From NCBI GenBank assembly GCA_017395065.1, contig JAFPWH010000030.1, positions 1 to 64,000 on the forward strand: a stretch of 64,000 nt of DNA. Reading direction: 5' to 3'. The number at the start of each line of letters is the position of its first letter. Within the stretch, counting starts at the first letter, position 1. Origin of the DNA: Clostridia bacterium (lineage in GTDB: Bacteria; Bacillota; Clostridia; Christensenellales; Aristaeellaceae). Under the pieces are notes generated by a model. That model saw only the letters and a list, made by a program, of their open reading frames with translations, was not told where the DNA came from and did no database searches. The position numbers were made by a program, and so were the translations under genes. Shown here piece after piece: positions 43,033-51,987 of this stretch.

Positions 43033-43455
43033 TCAGACGTGATACGCCATGTTCACCTCGTGACAGTCCGGCTCGTTCACCACGTCCGTTTCGACAAAGC
43101 CGACTTTTTCGTATACGTGCTTTGCATGGTCGTTGCCGTAAATATAAGTGGTCGTTATTTCCTTTGCGCCGTGATGAACTTTCAGATAATCGATAAACTC
43201 GATCAGCGCCCTCGTGCCCTTGTGCTGATTCTGGAAGCGGATATCGATCGCGTATTCCCACAAAAAATACTTGTGCTCCTCAAAGCGATGCACCAGAACG
43301 AAACCGATCAGCTCGTCTCCGTCCAGTATGTCGAAGGCCATCACGCTGTCCGGATTCTCACGGATGATCTGCCTGATCGTCTCCCCGGTCGACAGCATTT
43401 CCGCCTGTTCGGGGCATAAAGATACTTTCATCTCCGCGGAACTGACAAAAGTCAT
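43033..43455 (-). CDS. GNAT-family N-acetyltransferase
   Basis: 140 residues with the GNAT order: IRQIIRENPDSVMAFDILDGDELIGFVLVH (strands 2-4, in parts), WEYAIDIRFQNQHKGTRALIEFI (acetyl-CoA loop QNQHKGTRA), then TTYIYGNDHAKHVYEKVGFVET. The substrate is unknown. AAGGAAGTG lies 11 bases upstream of the ATG. Its leader carries the palindromic site at 43552-43563. Confidence 0.8.
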   Translation of the reverse strand: MTFVSSAEMKVSLCPEQAEMLSTGETIRQIIRENPDSVMAFDILDGDELIGFVLVHRFEEHKYFLWEYAIDIRFQNQHKGTRALIEFIDYLKVHHGAKEITTTYIYGNDHAKHVYEKVGFVETDVVNEPDCHEVNMAYHV

Positions 43456-43551
43456 TTGTTGTTTGCACTTCCTTTTATGTGCTTTGCGTCCGGGTCCCCC
43501 TGCGGGAAGCCTTACAGTTCGTTTTCGCTGAGGTATTGCTTTATTTCATTC

Positions 43552-43592
43552 TGTCTTAAGACAATTATACCAGTAAGAAATCAAAAAATCAA
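43552..43592 (-). promoter_or_regulatory. Promoter with palindromic operator for the GNAT gene
   Basis: On the minus strand: TTGATT (43592-43587), a 17-bp spacer, TATAAT (43569-43564) with an extended TGG, then the perfect palindrome TGTCTTAAGACA (43563-43552) at the start site. The layout resembles the marR operator at 34747-34758, but the sequence differs. Confidence 0.75.
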
Positions 43593-43706
43593 CTCTGTCT
43601 GCGCGCGCAGCCGACCCGAAAACAGCGACTGCGAAGCGCAAACGCGGGCAAAGCGGGAAATCGTCAAATATACACAAATCCCTTCATATACATAACTTTT
43701 CGGCGC

Positions 43707-43735
43707 TTGACACGAAAAGCGATTTATGCTATAGT
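43707..43735 (+). promoter_or_regulatory. SigA promoter of the phosphofructokinase gene
   Basis: TTGACA (43707-43712), a 17-bp spacer and TATAGT (43730-43735). The rest of the 313-base gap (43593-43706) shows no gene. Confidence 0.85.
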
Positions 43736-43768
43736 CGGTTGGAATTTTGGGAAAAGAGGTATAAAGAA

Positions 43769-45010
43769 ATGTCTGTACTCAAGGGCGCAGCGGTCATCGG
43801 CCAAAGCGGCGGACCGTCCTCTGTCATCAACGCTTCCGCTTACGGCGCCATCAAGGCGGCGCTGGAGAGCGACGTCATCACCAAGGTCTACGCGATGCAG
43901 AACGGCATCGTGGGCTTGCTCAACGACAATCTTTTCGATCTGGGCAAGGAAGACCCGGACGAGCTTGCAAAGATGAAGTATACTCCCTCTTCCGCGCTGG
44001 GTTCCTGCCGCTATAAGATCAAGGACCCCGACGAGGACGAGACGGATTACATAAAGATCCTCGAGATGTTCAAAAAGTACGACATCCGCTATTTCTTCTA
44101 CAACGGCGGCAACGACTCCATGGATACCTGCAACAAGGTCAGCAAATTCATGCTCAGAAACGGCTATGAAGTGCGCTGCATGGGCATCCCCAAGACGATC
44201 GACAACGACCTGGCCGGCACCGACCACTGCCCGGGCTTTGCCTCCGCCGCGAAGTACATCGCCACCTCCATGATGGAAGTCTACCGTGACTGCCACGTCT
44301 ACGACAAGGGCATGATCACGATCGTCGAGTGCATGGGCCGCCACGCGGGCTGGCTGACCGGCGCGGCCGCACTGGCCGGCATCACCGGCAACGGACCCGA
44401 CCTGGTATACCTGCCCGAGGTAGACTTCGACATGGACACCTTCCTTGCCAAGGTCAAGGACATCTACGCAAAGAACAAGAACGTTCTGGTCGCGGTCAGC
44501 GAAGGCATCCACGACAAGGACGGCAAGTTCATCGTGGAATACGCCGTTTCCGACGCAGCCGTCGACGCGTTCGGCCACAAGCAGCTGGGCGGCCTTGCGG
44601 CCTTCCTTGCACAGCAGTGCAAAAACGCGACCGGCGCGAAGGTGCGCGGCATCGAGCTGAGCCTTCTGCAGCGCTGCGCCGCGCATTGCGCCAGCCAGAC
44701 CGACATCGAGGAATCCTACGCCGCGGGCCGCGCCGCTGCCGTCAACGCCATCAACGGCATCACCGACAAGATGGTGGGCTTCGAGTGCAAGCGTGAAAAC
44801 GGCAAGTACAGCTGCGAGACCAAGCTGTTCGACCTGACCGTCGTGGCCAATGCCGAAAAGAAGGTTCCGCGCGAGTGGATCAACGAGGCGGGCGACAACG
44901 TAAACGAGAAGTTCATCGAGTACGCGCTTCCGCTCATCCAGGGCGAGACGAAGCTGAGCTACGTCAACGGCCTTCCGGATTTCGTAAATCTCAAAAAAGT
45001 AAAGGCCTGA
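43769..45010 (+). CDS. pfp: PPi-type 6-phosphofructokinase
   Basis: Phosphorylates fructose 6-phosphate in glycolysis. The 413 residues fit the longer PPi-using clade. The phosphate-donor motif reads GGNDS (113-117); the Asp at 116 in place of the Gly of ATP enzymes (GGDGS) marks pyrophosphate as donor. Other motifs are GQSGGPSSVIN (11-21), PKTIDNDL (141-148) and MGRHAGWL (189-196). The start is ATG at 43769; the TTG upstream at 43739 lies four bases after the -10 box and is rejected. Monocistronic: own promoter, strong terminator at 45025. A PPi enzyme makes glycolysis reversible and saves ATP, common in fermentative Clostridia. Confidence 0.93.
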   Translation: MSVLKGAAVIGQSGGPSSVINASAYGAIKAALESDVITKVYAMQNGIVGLLNDNLFDLGKEDPDELAKMKYTPSSALGSCRYKIKDPDEDETDYIKILEMFKKYDIRYFFYNGGNDSMDTCNKVSKFMLRNGYEVRCMGIPKTIDNDLAGTDHCPGFASAAKYIATSMMEVYRDCHVYDKGMITIVECMGRHAGWLTGAAALAGITGNGPDLVYLPEVDFDMDTFLAKVKDIYAKNKNVLVAVSEGIHDKDGKFIVEYAVSDAAVDAFGHKQLGGLAAFLAQQCKNATGAKVRGIELSLLQRCAAHCASQTDIEESYAAGRAAAVNAINGITDKMVGFECKRENGKYSCETKLFDLTVVANAEKKVPREWINEAGDNVNEKFIEYALPLIQGETKLSYVNGLPDFVNLKKVKA

Positions 45011-45024
45011 TAACGTAAGAATCA

Positions 45025-45061
45025 CAGGGCGCCGGCGGCAAAACCGGAGCGCCCTGTTTTT
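45025..45061 (+). terminator. Rho-independent terminator of pfp
   Basis: CAGGGCGC and CCGG arms (from 45025) pair with CCGG and GCGCCCTG (to 45056), followed by TTTTT. Confidence 0.9.
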
Positions 45062-45097
45062 ATGCCTGTAACCAAAGGAAATTTACCTCGCTGGCTA

Positions 45098-45126
45098 TTG
45101 AATTCAAACGCGTTTAATGATACAAT
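45098..45126 (+). promoter_or_regulatory. Promoter with internal LacI-type operator before the Gfo/Idh gene
   Basis: TTGAAT (45098-45103), a 17-bp spacer and TACAAT (45121-45126). The spacer contains the palindrome AAACGCGTTT (45106-45115), extended to TCAAACGCGTTTAA, a LacI-family-type site with central CG. Repressor binding there would block the promoter. Confidence 0.72.
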
Positions 45127-45159
45127 ACACCCGAACAAAAGCAAGGAGATTTAGGGAAT

Positions 45160-46212
45160 ATGTTTAATCATGCGGTCATTGGCCTGGGTGGCATGGGCAC
45201 CTGGCACGTAGAGAACATACAGAAAAAGGTTCCGCGCCTGCACGTCAAAGGCGCGTTCGACATCCGCAAGGAAGCGATGGACAAGACGGAGCGCCTGGGC
45301 ATCAAGGCCTACGCCTCTCTGGAAGAGATACTGAACGATCCCGAGATCGATCTGGTGACCATCGCCATCCCCAACGATATGCATAAGGACACCGCCATCC
45401 GCTGCCTGCGCGCGGGTAAGAACGTAGTGTGCGAAAAGCCCGTCACACTCAACAGTGCCGAGCTCGAGGAGATCATCGCCGTCCAGAAGGAGACCGGCAA
45501 GCTCTTCAGTGTGCACCAGAACCGCCGCTGGGACAGGGACTTTCTGATCGTGAAGGAAGCAAAGAAGCAGGGCCTTCTGGGCGACATTAAGCTGCTCGAA
45601 AGCAAGGTACAGGGCTCCAGAGGCTCGCTTGAGGGCTGGAGAGGCCACAAGCTCAACGGCGGCGGCATGCTGCTGGACTGGGGCATTCACCTGCTGGATC
45701 AGGTCATGCAGCTCGATCCCGGCAAGGTCGTCAAGGTGGACGCGCACCTGCTCAAGGTGTTTTCCGACGAGGTCGACGACAACATCAAGCTCGCCCTGCT
45801 GTTTGACGACGGCATGAGCGCCATCCTCGAAATGACCACGATGTGCCTGATCAACACCTACCGCTGGCACGTGCAGGGCACCGGCGGCACGCTCCTGATC
45901 AAGGATTGGAAATGCAACGGCGAACTGTGGCAGCTCAAGCCCGACGCCGAAATGACCTGGGACGAGGACATCGTCTACACCGACGCCGGCCCGACCCGCA
46001 CGATGGCGCCGCGCCCCAAATACACGATGAACCAGCTGGACCTGCCGGACGTGAGGGGCGACTGGAGCGATTATTACAACAACGTTCTGGACGTTCTCGA
46101 GGGCAAAGCCGAGCTCATCGTAAAGCCGGCTCAGACGCTCAGGGTCATGAACGTGATCGACCTGCTGTTCAAATCCGCCGAGGAAGGCCACGGGTTCGCC
46201 TGCTGCATCTGA
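45160..46212 (+). CDS. Gfo/Idh/MocA-family oxidoreductase
   Basis: A 350-residue NAD(P)-dependent sugar or cyclitol dehydrogenase-like enzyme. The dinucleotide fold GLGGMG is at 8-13, the catalytic-region EKP at 92-94 (CEKPVTLNS) and the substrate-site GGGMLLDWGIHLLDQ around 168-182. The C-terminal domain includes a SRGSLEGWRGHKLNGG loop. The family covers myo-inositol, glucose-fructose and N-acetylhexosamine enzymes; the substrate is not readable. The LacI-type operator in its promoter suggests carbohydrate control. It stands alone and ends at a bidirectional terminator. Confidence 0.9.
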   Translation: MFNHAVIGLGGMGTWHVENIQKKVPRLHVKGAFDIRKEAMDKTERLGIKAYASLEEILNDPEIDLVTIAIPNDMHKDTAIRCLRAGKNVVCEKPVTLNSAELEEIIAVQKETGKLFSVHQNRRWDRDFLIVKEAKKQGLLGDIKLLESKVQGSRGSLEGWRGHKLNGGGMLLDWGIHLLDQVMQLDPGKVVKVDAHLLKVFSDEVDDNIKLALLFDDGMSAILEMTTMCLINTYRWHVQGTGGTLLIKDWKCNGELWQLKPDAEMTWDEDIVYTDAGPTRTMAPRPKYTMNQLDLPDVRGDWSDYYNNVLDVLEGKAELIVKPAQTLRVMNVIDLLFKSAEEGHGFACCI

Positions 46213-46226
46213 GGGGAGAAAAAGAA

Positions 46227-46262
46227 AGGTGCTGTTGCAGATGTTTTGCAGCAGCACCTTTT
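46227..46262. terminator. Bidirectional terminator
   Basis: AAGGTGCTG and CAGCACCTT arms with an inner TGCA stem. TTTTT follows on the plus strand and TTTCTTTTT on the minus strand. It serves both the oxidoreductase gene and the convergent ABC permease gene. Confidence 0.88.
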
Positions 46263-46270
46263 TAAATCCT

Positions 46271-47581
46271 TCAGCGTTTGTCCTTGTCGATAAACTCCAG
46301 CGTGATGATCGCAAGGAGGGCAAAGCCGATCACGAACAAAGCAAGGTTTTCCCAGTAGGAGAGTATGTTCTTCTCGGATTTTATGTAGGCCTTGCTGTAG
46401 TTGATACCTTTCGTGCTGTCGGTGACGATCTCCTTAAGCCTGTTCTCGTCCACGAGCTTGAAGATCTCGTGCATGTTGGTGTCGACCTTGTAGGTTTTGT
46501 TGAGCTTTTCGCTCAGGTACGGAAAGCTAAGCACGTAGTCGATCAGCTCGCCCACGGTGTCGAAGCCCGCGATCCTGCGATCCGCGTACCCTTCGCTTAC
46601 GGCGTACAGGCGGATGCTCGTGAGCACTTCCGTAAGTGGCATGCCGCCGCTGAGCTCGAAATGCTCCGCACCGATGGCGTTCACGGCGCTTTCCAGCTCG
46701 GTCAATGCCGCGTTCACGGTCAGCTTATCCGTAATGGGCATCTGCCGCAGCTGCCTTATCGGTTCGATTTCCTCGTCCTGCAAAGTGGAGAGCAGCTTTC
46801 CGGGATTGATGTTCAGCGTGAGATCCTTGTTCGGATTGTCGAGGCGCTTGATCGCCGTCCACACCGAGGACATGGGCGTGTTGTTGTAATCGGCCTGCGC
46901 CGCGATGCACTTGAGTCCGCAGTTCGAGATGGACAGGCGGGAGACGTCCTTCGTCCAGGAAGGCATTTTGAAGATTCCGCCCGAAAAGACCAGCTGAAAA
47001 ATGAGTATGAACGGCATGACCGTCATCGCCGTGGTCGTGTTGCGAACGAGCGCGCTGATCCACAGGGCGAGCATGTCCGAAGCGAAGGTGATCAAAAACA
47101 CCGTGACGCCGATGTCGAGCATCATCCAGCGCGTGAACATGCCCTCGGAAGGGAAGCGGACTTTCATCAGGCGGCATATGTACAGCGTAAGCAGCGTCTG
47201 CGCAAGGCACAAAAGCGCCTGATAGAGCATGTGGCTGAAGACGTAGGAGGTGATGTGCAGTCCGCTGCGGTGTTCCCTTTTGAGGATCGGCCGCTCGCGG
47301 CAGATGACCTGTATGGAGTTGAAGCAGCCGTTCCAGATCGACACGCAGGTGAGCGCGAAGGCGCCCTTGAGCGTGCCCTCCATCGTCAGAAAGAAGGTGT
47401 TGCGCACCACCATCGAGACGACTGCGGCGATCAGCGCCGCCATCGGCAGCACCTTCCAGTCGCTCTGGTAGATGAACATGCGGCAAAGCTTGCCGAAATA
47501 GATGCCGGTCTGCGCGATGCGCCCGCGGTGACTGAAGTGAAGCCTGCGGGCAGGGGATTTGCGCACTGTGTTTTCAGACAT
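46271..47581 (-). CDS. ABC-2 type (ABCG-like) permease
   Basis: 436 residues: about six membrane helices (first near 35-55), with the G-subfamily-like region MEGTLKGAFALTCVSIWNG and SGLHITSYVFSHMLYQALLC, then a large extracytoplasmic segment of about 180 residues before the last helix (near 410-430). The start is ATG 47581, overlapping the ATPase stop by eight bases. With the ATPase upstream it forms an exporter of unknown cargo. A region near 180-215 (VMPFILIFQLVFSGGIF) is the typical ABC-2 signature. Confidence 0.85.
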   Translation of the reverse strand: MSENTVRKSPARRLHFSHRGRIAQTGIYFGKLCRMFIYQSDWKVLPMAALIAAVVSMVVRNTFFLTMEGTLKGAFALTCVSIWNGCFNSIQVICRERPILKREHRSGLHITSYVFSHMLYQALLCLAQTLLTLYICRLMKVRFPSEGMFTRWMMLDIGVTVFLITFASDMLALWISALVRNTTTAMTVMPFILIFQLVFSGGIFKMPSWTKDVSRLSISNCGLKCIAAQADYNNTPMSSVWTAIKRLDNPNKDLTLNINPGKLLSTLQDEEIEPIRQLRQMPITDKLTVNAALTELESAVNAIGAEHFELSGGMPLTEVLTSIRLYAVSEGYADRRIAGFDTVGELIDYVLSFPYLSEKLNKTYKVDTNMHEIFKLVDENRLKEIVTDSTKGINYSKAYIKSEKNILSYWENLALFVIGFALLAIITLEFIDKDKR

Positions 47582-48923
47582 GCTGCACCTCCGCAAATCG
47601 CTGTATGAATTCGTCGGCGTGGCCTTCGCCGCCCTCCTCGGGGCGGTTTATGCTCCGCACGATCTGTTCCATTTCGTGTTTTCCGAAAAACGCCCGCGCC
47701 TCCTGCACGGGGCCGAAGAACGCAAGGCGTCCCGTGCGCTGATGGTCCTTTGCCAGCACGATCACGTCGTCGAACAGGTCGATCACGCGGTCCGGCGTGT
47801 GCGTTATGACGATGACGATCTTGCCCTGATTGGCGATGGCGCGCAATTCCTTCATCAGGTCACGGGCCATGACGCCGTCAAGCCCGGAATCGGGCTCGTC
47901 CAGTATGAACAGCGAAGGGTTGGAAATGAACTCCATCGCGATCGAGAGGCGCTTTTTCTGCCCGCCGGAGAGCTTTTCGACGAGGCTGTTTTTGACGGGC
48001 GCGAGACCGAAGATGTCCATGACTTCGTTTACGCGCGCTTTGCGCACGGAGGAAGTGACCTCCGCCGGCAGACGCAGGCGCGACGCGTCCATCAGCGTGT
48101 GCAGCACGGTGTCCTTGCCCCGCACGAGCTCCTGCTGCGGCACGAACCCGACCTCGTATTTCATCTTTTTATAGTCGCCGTAGACGTCGCCGCCGTTCAG
48201 CATGACTTTGGCGTTGGCCTTTTCGTAGCCGTTGACGGCATTCAGAAACGTGGTTTTGCCGGCGCCGGAGCCGCCCAGCAGCAAGACCATGCGGCCGGGG
48301 TCGATGCTCAGGTGGATGTCTCTCAAGAGGATCTTTTTCTGAAAGAATTCCGTGACGCTGCGCTCGCGCAGATTGACTGTGAGCCCCTGGCGCATGGGGG
48401 AGATGTCCTTGCCGCCGAAGGTCGCCTTTTGCTCGCGGCGCAGATCCTCCACCTTCCAGCGCGGCCGGAACCGGTCGCTCACGCCCCAGATCGACGCCGC
48501 GAGACCCGGCAGAAACACCCATATAAGCAGCCAGCGCCTGCGCGCCTGATACACCTCGATCAGTCCTCTGTAAACGCGGATGGAGTAAATGAAGTGCACG
48601 AGGAAGGACACGACGGCCGTGACGCCGACGATCAGCCGCGCGCGCTCGCTGAGGCTGTCCGAAAACAATCCGAACACGCTCGTAAGCGTGTACACGGCCA
48701 GGCTCACGCTCAGCGTGCGCCCGTCGGGTTCCCTGTTCGCGCTGACGGAAAGCTTGTAATCCCGGGCGCATGGGATCAGCGCCCAGACGGGCCTGATGTT
48801 GGACTTTACAAACATGCGCCACAGCCCGACCGTCAGAAGAACGGTCATGGGGATCGCCCAGTAGATGAAAGGGACGTCCGCTTCGCTGCACCAGACGGCG
48901 ATGATCAAACGGATGATGAGCAT
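47574..48923 (-). CDS. ABCG-type ATPase with N-terminal membrane domain
   Basis: 449 residues. Residues 1-150 carry about four hydrophobic segments, with an RPVWALIPCARDYKLS stretch like DUF5684-type membrane domains. The ATPase follows: Walker A GGSGAGKTT (217-225), signature LSGGQ (318-322), Walker B LFILDE (338-343) and THTPD. The phrase SGGQKKRLSIAMEF with GLDG is typical of the ABCG/White group. In classical ABCG half-transporters the ATPase comes first and the membrane part follows; here a small unrelated membrane domain precedes it, and the real channel is the separate ABC-2 gene that overlaps its end. Probably an exporter of a lipid, peptide or antibiotic. Confidence 0.85.
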   Translation of the reverse strand: MLIIRLIIAVWCSEADVPFIYWAIPMTVLLTVGLWRMFVKSNIRPVWALIPCARDYKLSVSANREPDGRTLSVSLAVYTLTSVFGLFSDSLSERARLIVGVTAVVSFLVHFIYSIRVYRGLIEVYQARRRWLLIWVFLPGLAASIWGVSDRFRPRWKVEDLRREQKATFGGKDISPMRQGLTVNLRERSVTEFFQKKILLRDIHLSIDPGRMVLLLGGSGAGKTTFLNAVNGYEKANAKVMLNGGDVYGDYKKMKYEVGFVPQQELVRGKDTVLHTLMDASRLRLPAEVTSSVRKARVNEVMDIFGLAPVKNSLVEKLSGGQKKRLSIAMEFISNPSLFILDEPDSGLDGVMARDLMKELRAIANQGKIVIVITHTPDRVIDLFDDVIVLAKDHQRTGRLAFFGPVQEARAFFGKHEMEQIVRSINRPEEGGEGHADEFIQRFAEVQHV

Positions 48924-48966
48924 GATCGCTTAGCCACCTTCGTAATGAATTGGTTTGGGTATCGAA

Positions 48967-48982
48967 ACAGACCGAAGTCTGT
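48967..48982. repeat. Short hairpin ACAGAC-CGAA-GTCTGT, copy 1
   Basis: This 16-base perfect inverted repeat lies just after the tsaC stop and recurs identically at 59636-59651. On the minus strand the loop reads TTCG, a very stable RNA tetraloop. Here it may act as a weak terminator of tsaC. Confidence 0.6.
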
Positions 48983-48990
48983 ACACTTCG

Positions 48991-50013
48991 TCAAACTTCG
49001 ATGATGTTGAACGCGGCGGCGCGGCCGAGGCGGTTCATGACCGCAAGGCCGATGCCGCTCGTATCCACGGCCTCGGAAAAAATGGTCTGTACGCCCTGCT
49101 CGTCCATGTCCCTGAGCGCGGCGAACAGCCTTTGCGCGGCAGTGTCCGCGTCTGCCCCCAAGGGATATACGAGGCGGTCTCCGTACAGCCGCACATGGCC
49201 ATCGAGCGCCAGTATGCGTTTGGAAGCCGGTGCGCTGTCGTAGAGCGCGCAGATCTTGGCCGCGACGGCTTCGCTTGGGCCGCTCACGATCGTAAGGCTC
49301 CCCTTGGGCGCATAGTGCTTGTATTTCATGCCGGGGGAGCGCGCGATCTCGCCCTGCTTCAGGGGTCTGAGCACGCTGCCGTCCACTTCGACCTCGCCCA
49401 GGACGTCCGCGATCATCTCCGGGGTAACGCCGCCCGGGCGCAGCACCCGCACGGGAAGAGTCCGCACGTCCACGACGGTGGACTCCAGACCGACGCTGCA
49501 GGCGCCGCCGTCCAGGATCAACGGGATCTTCCCGTTCATGTCGCTTAGTACGTGCTGCGCGGAGGTCGGGCTCGGGCGTCCGCTTATGTTGGCGCTGGGC
49601 GCTGCGATGGGTACGCCTGAAGCCGAGATCAGCATCTGCGCGCATTCGTTCATCGGAAAACGCACGCCTACGCTGTCGAGCCCGGCCGTGCATTCGCTTG
49701 AGATCGCGTCACCCTTGGGCAGGATCATCGTAAGCGGCCCCGGCCAGAATCGTTCGGCGAGCGCCTTCGCCTGCGGGGGTAATTCGCCCTGTATGACTTT
49801 CGGCAGCTGATCGAGGGAGGATATATGCACGATCAGCGGGTTGTCCTGCGGCCTTCCCTTGGCCGCGAAGATGCGTTTGATCGCTTCGGGGTTGCCGGCG
49901 TCCGCGCCGAGGCCGTACACGGTCTCGGTGGGGAAGGCCACGACGCCGCCACCTTTAATGATGCGCGCGGCCTTTTCAAGCGCCAGCGCGTCGGGCTTTA
50001 ACAGCTCGGTCAA
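48991..50013 (-). CDS. tsaC: L-threonylcarbamoyladenylate synthase (Sua5 type)
   Basis: Forms threonylcarbamoyl-AMP for the t6A37 tRNA modification. The 340-residue length and the C-terminal Sua5 domain (after about residue 215, [15 protein letters not shown]) mark the long Sua5 form. The catalytic YrdC domain has PTETVYGLG (28-36), [12 protein letters not shown] (52-63) and [13 protein letters not shown]. The start is TTG at 50013, overlapping the prfA stop (TTGA), so translation is coupled. It belongs to the conserved set rpmE, yqhQ, prmC, prfA, tsaC found in many Firmicutes. Confidence 0.95.
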   Translation of the reverse strand: MTELLKPDALALEKAARIIKGGGVVAFPTETVYGLGADAGNPEAIKRIFAAKGRPQDNPLIVHISSLDQLPKVIQGELPPQAKALAERFWPGPLTMILPKGDAISSECTAGLDSVGVRFPMNECAQMLISASGVPIAAPSANISGRPSPTSAQHVLSDMNGKIPLILDGGACSVGLESTVVDVRTLPVRVLRPGGVTPEMIADVLGEVEVDGSVLRPLKQGEIARSPGMKYKHYAPKGSLTIVSGPSEAVAAKICALYDSAPASKRILALDGHVRLYGDRLVYPLGADADTAAQRLFAALRDMDEQGVQTIFSEAVDTSGIGLAVMNRLGRAAAFNIIEV

Positions 50014-51095
50014 GATTGCTCCTCCATCAGCTCCGCCTGTCTTGCAAGTATGAGCTTGTCTATGATTTCGTCCAGATCGCCGTTCATGACGTCGTTGATC
50101 TTGTAGAGCGTAAGCCCGATCCTGTGGTCGGTCACGCGCCCCTGCGGGAAATTGTAGGTTCGTATCCTTTCGCTGCGGTCTCCGCTGCCCACCTGAGACT
50201 TGCGCTTTGAGGAATATTCGCTGTCCGCCTTTTCCTTTTCCAGTTCGTAGAGGCGGCTTTTGAGCACCTGCATCGCGCGCTCGCGGTTTTGTATCTGGCT
50301 TCGCTGATCCTGACTCGTGACCACCAGACCCGTCGGCAGGTGGGTGATCCTGACCGCGGAATCGGTGCGGTTTACGTGCTGTCCGCCCGCGCCGGAGGCC
50401 CTGTAGGTGTCGATCTTCAGATCGTTCGGGTCGATTCTGATCTCCACGTCCTCGGCCTCGGGCAGCACGGCCACCGTGGCGGTCGAGGTCTGCAATTTGC
50501 CGTTGGACTCGGTCACCGGTACGCGCTGCACGCGGTGCACGCCGCTTTCGAAGCGCAGCCGCTCGAACACGTTTTTGCCCTGCACGAGCATCACGGCTTC
50601 CTTCACGCCACCGATCTCGGTGTCGCCGCCCTGGATCATTTCGGTCTTCCAGCCCCTCGCCGCGGCGTAATGGGCGTACATCCTAAGCAGCTCCGCCGCG
50701 AAAAGCCCCGCCTCGTCGCCGCCCGCGCCCGCACGGATCTCGACGATGGCGTTCCGATGGTCGTCCGGGTCTTTGGGCAAAAGCAGTATGCGGGCTTCCG
50801 CGTCCATCGCCGAAAGTTTTTTATTGAGCTCCTCCAGCTCCTCCTTTGCCATCATGGAAAGGTCTTCGTCGTCGCCGGCGGCCATCTCTTGGGCCTCGTC
50901 GATGTGCTGTCTGAGGGTTAAGTATCTGTTTGCAAATTCCGCCGGCTCGCTCAGGTCGCTGTGCTCCTGCATGAGCTTTCTGAACAGCTCGCTGTCGTTT
51001 ATCACTTCAGGCAGCGTGATGCGGATCGAAAGCTCCTCAAATTTGCCGGCGATCAGCTGCAACTGGGAGTATATTTTTTCGCTGTCTGCGTTCAT
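50010..51095 (-). CDS. prfA: Peptide chain release factor 1
   Basis: Ends translation at UAA and UAG. The 361 residues have normal length. The codon-recognition motif is PVT (193-195) and the peptidyl-tRNA hydrolysis motif GGQ is at 237-239 in SGAGGQHVN. The [13 protein letters not shown] start of domain 2 is clear. Its GGQ glutamine is the target of PrmC, encoded immediately upstream. Confidence 0.97.
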   Translation of the reverse strand: MNADSEKIYSQLQLIAGKFEELSIRITLPEVINDSELFRKLMQEHSDLSEPAEFANRYLTLRQHIDEAQEMAAGDDEDLSMMAKEELEELNKKLSAMDAEARILLLPKDPDDHRNAIVEIRAGAGGDEAGLFAAELLRMYAHYAAARGWKTEMIQGGDTEIGGVKEAVMLVQGKNVFERLRFESGVHRVQRVPVTESNGKLQTSTATVAVLPEAEDVEIRIDPNDLKIDTYRASGAGGQHVNRTDSAVRITHLPTGLVVTSQDQRSQIQNRERAMQVLKSRLYELEKEKADSEYSSKRKSQVGSGDRSERIRTYNFPQGRVTDHRIGLTLYKINDVMNGDLDEIIDKLILARQAELMEEQS

Positions 51096-51150
51096 AAGAT
51101 CATCCTTCCGAAAGAAGAGTAAAATACGATTTTGCGTGCGCGCGGCGGCG

Positions 51151-51987
51151 TCAGAGCCTTACGCGCAGCACGCGCTCGATTCGGTTTAAGTCTTCTAAAG
51201 TATCGATTTCCGCCTTCGGCAGCGCGCCTGCGAATATGTGCCGGACCGCTTCGGCCTGCCCGGCACCCAGTTCAAACAGCGCCGCGCCGCCGGGCGCAAG
51301 AAAGGGCTGCATTTCCGCCGAAAAGTGCCTGTAAAACAAAAGGCCGTCTTCGCCGCCGATGAGCGCTTCACAAGGTTCGCAGCGAACCTCCCGCTGCAGG
51401 GAAAGCATGTCTTCGCTGCTCAGATACGGGGGATTGCACACGATCAGCGAAAAGCTCCTGTCGCCCAAAGCCCGAAAGCCGTCGCTTTGCAAAAACTCGA
51501 CGTCTGCGCCGTTTTCGCGCGCGTTTTCCCGCGCGACGTCCAGTGCATCTTCACTTATGTCGCAGGCAGTCACCCGCGCGTCGGGGCGATACTTCGCGAC
51601 GGCCACTGCGAGGCAGCCGCTGCCCGTACACATATCGAGCACGCCGGGCGCCTTTAAGCCCTTCAGTTCGTTCAACGCCGCCTCGCACAGCGTCTCCGTG
51701 TCCTGTCTGGGAATCAGCACGCGCCGATCGACGCGGAATTTCAGCCCCATGAAGTACGCGCAGCCCTCGACGTACTGCTCCGGTTCGCCCGCAAGGCGGC
51801 GGGCAAGCATGCTGTCCAGCTGCTTTTCCTGCTGCGCAGACAACTCCCTGTCATGGAAAAAGCGCAGCGCCGAAGGTTCGATCCCGAGCACACTGCACAA
51901 AAACAGACTTGCGTCTGTTTTTGCGTCGGGATTTCCGCGCTCCCCGAGCGCGTCTGCGGCGGCTGTGCGCCAGGCAAGGACCGTCAC
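51151..51987 (-). CDS. prmC: Release factor glutamine methyltransferase
   Basis: Methylates the GGQ glutamine of release factors. 278 residues: N-terminal helical domain, SAM-binding DMCTGSGC (118-125), and catalytic NPPY (185-188). The GTG start at 51987 overlaps the yqhQ stop as GTGA. The gene order yqhQ, prmC, prfA is conserved. Confidence 0.96.
   Translation of the reverse strand: MTVLAWRTAAADALGERGNPDAKTDASLFLCSVLGIEPSALRFFHDRELSAQQEKQLDSMLARRLAGEPEQYVEGCAYFMGLKFRVDRRVLIPRQDTETLCEAALNELKGLKAPGVLDMCTGSGCLAVAVAKYRPDARVTACDISEDALDVARENARENGADVEFLQSDGFRALGDRSFSLIVCNPPYLSSEDMLSLQREVRCEPCEALIGGEDGLLFYRHFSAEMQPFLAPGGAALFELGAGQAEAVRHIFAGALPKAEIDTLEDLNRIERVLRVRL

Noticed and set aside
43481-43491. 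GGACGCAAAGC on the minus strand, resembling the core of cyclic-di-GMP-I riboswitches
   Set aside because: The required upstream GCAAACC stem and downstream tetraloop receptor are not present in the GNAT leader.
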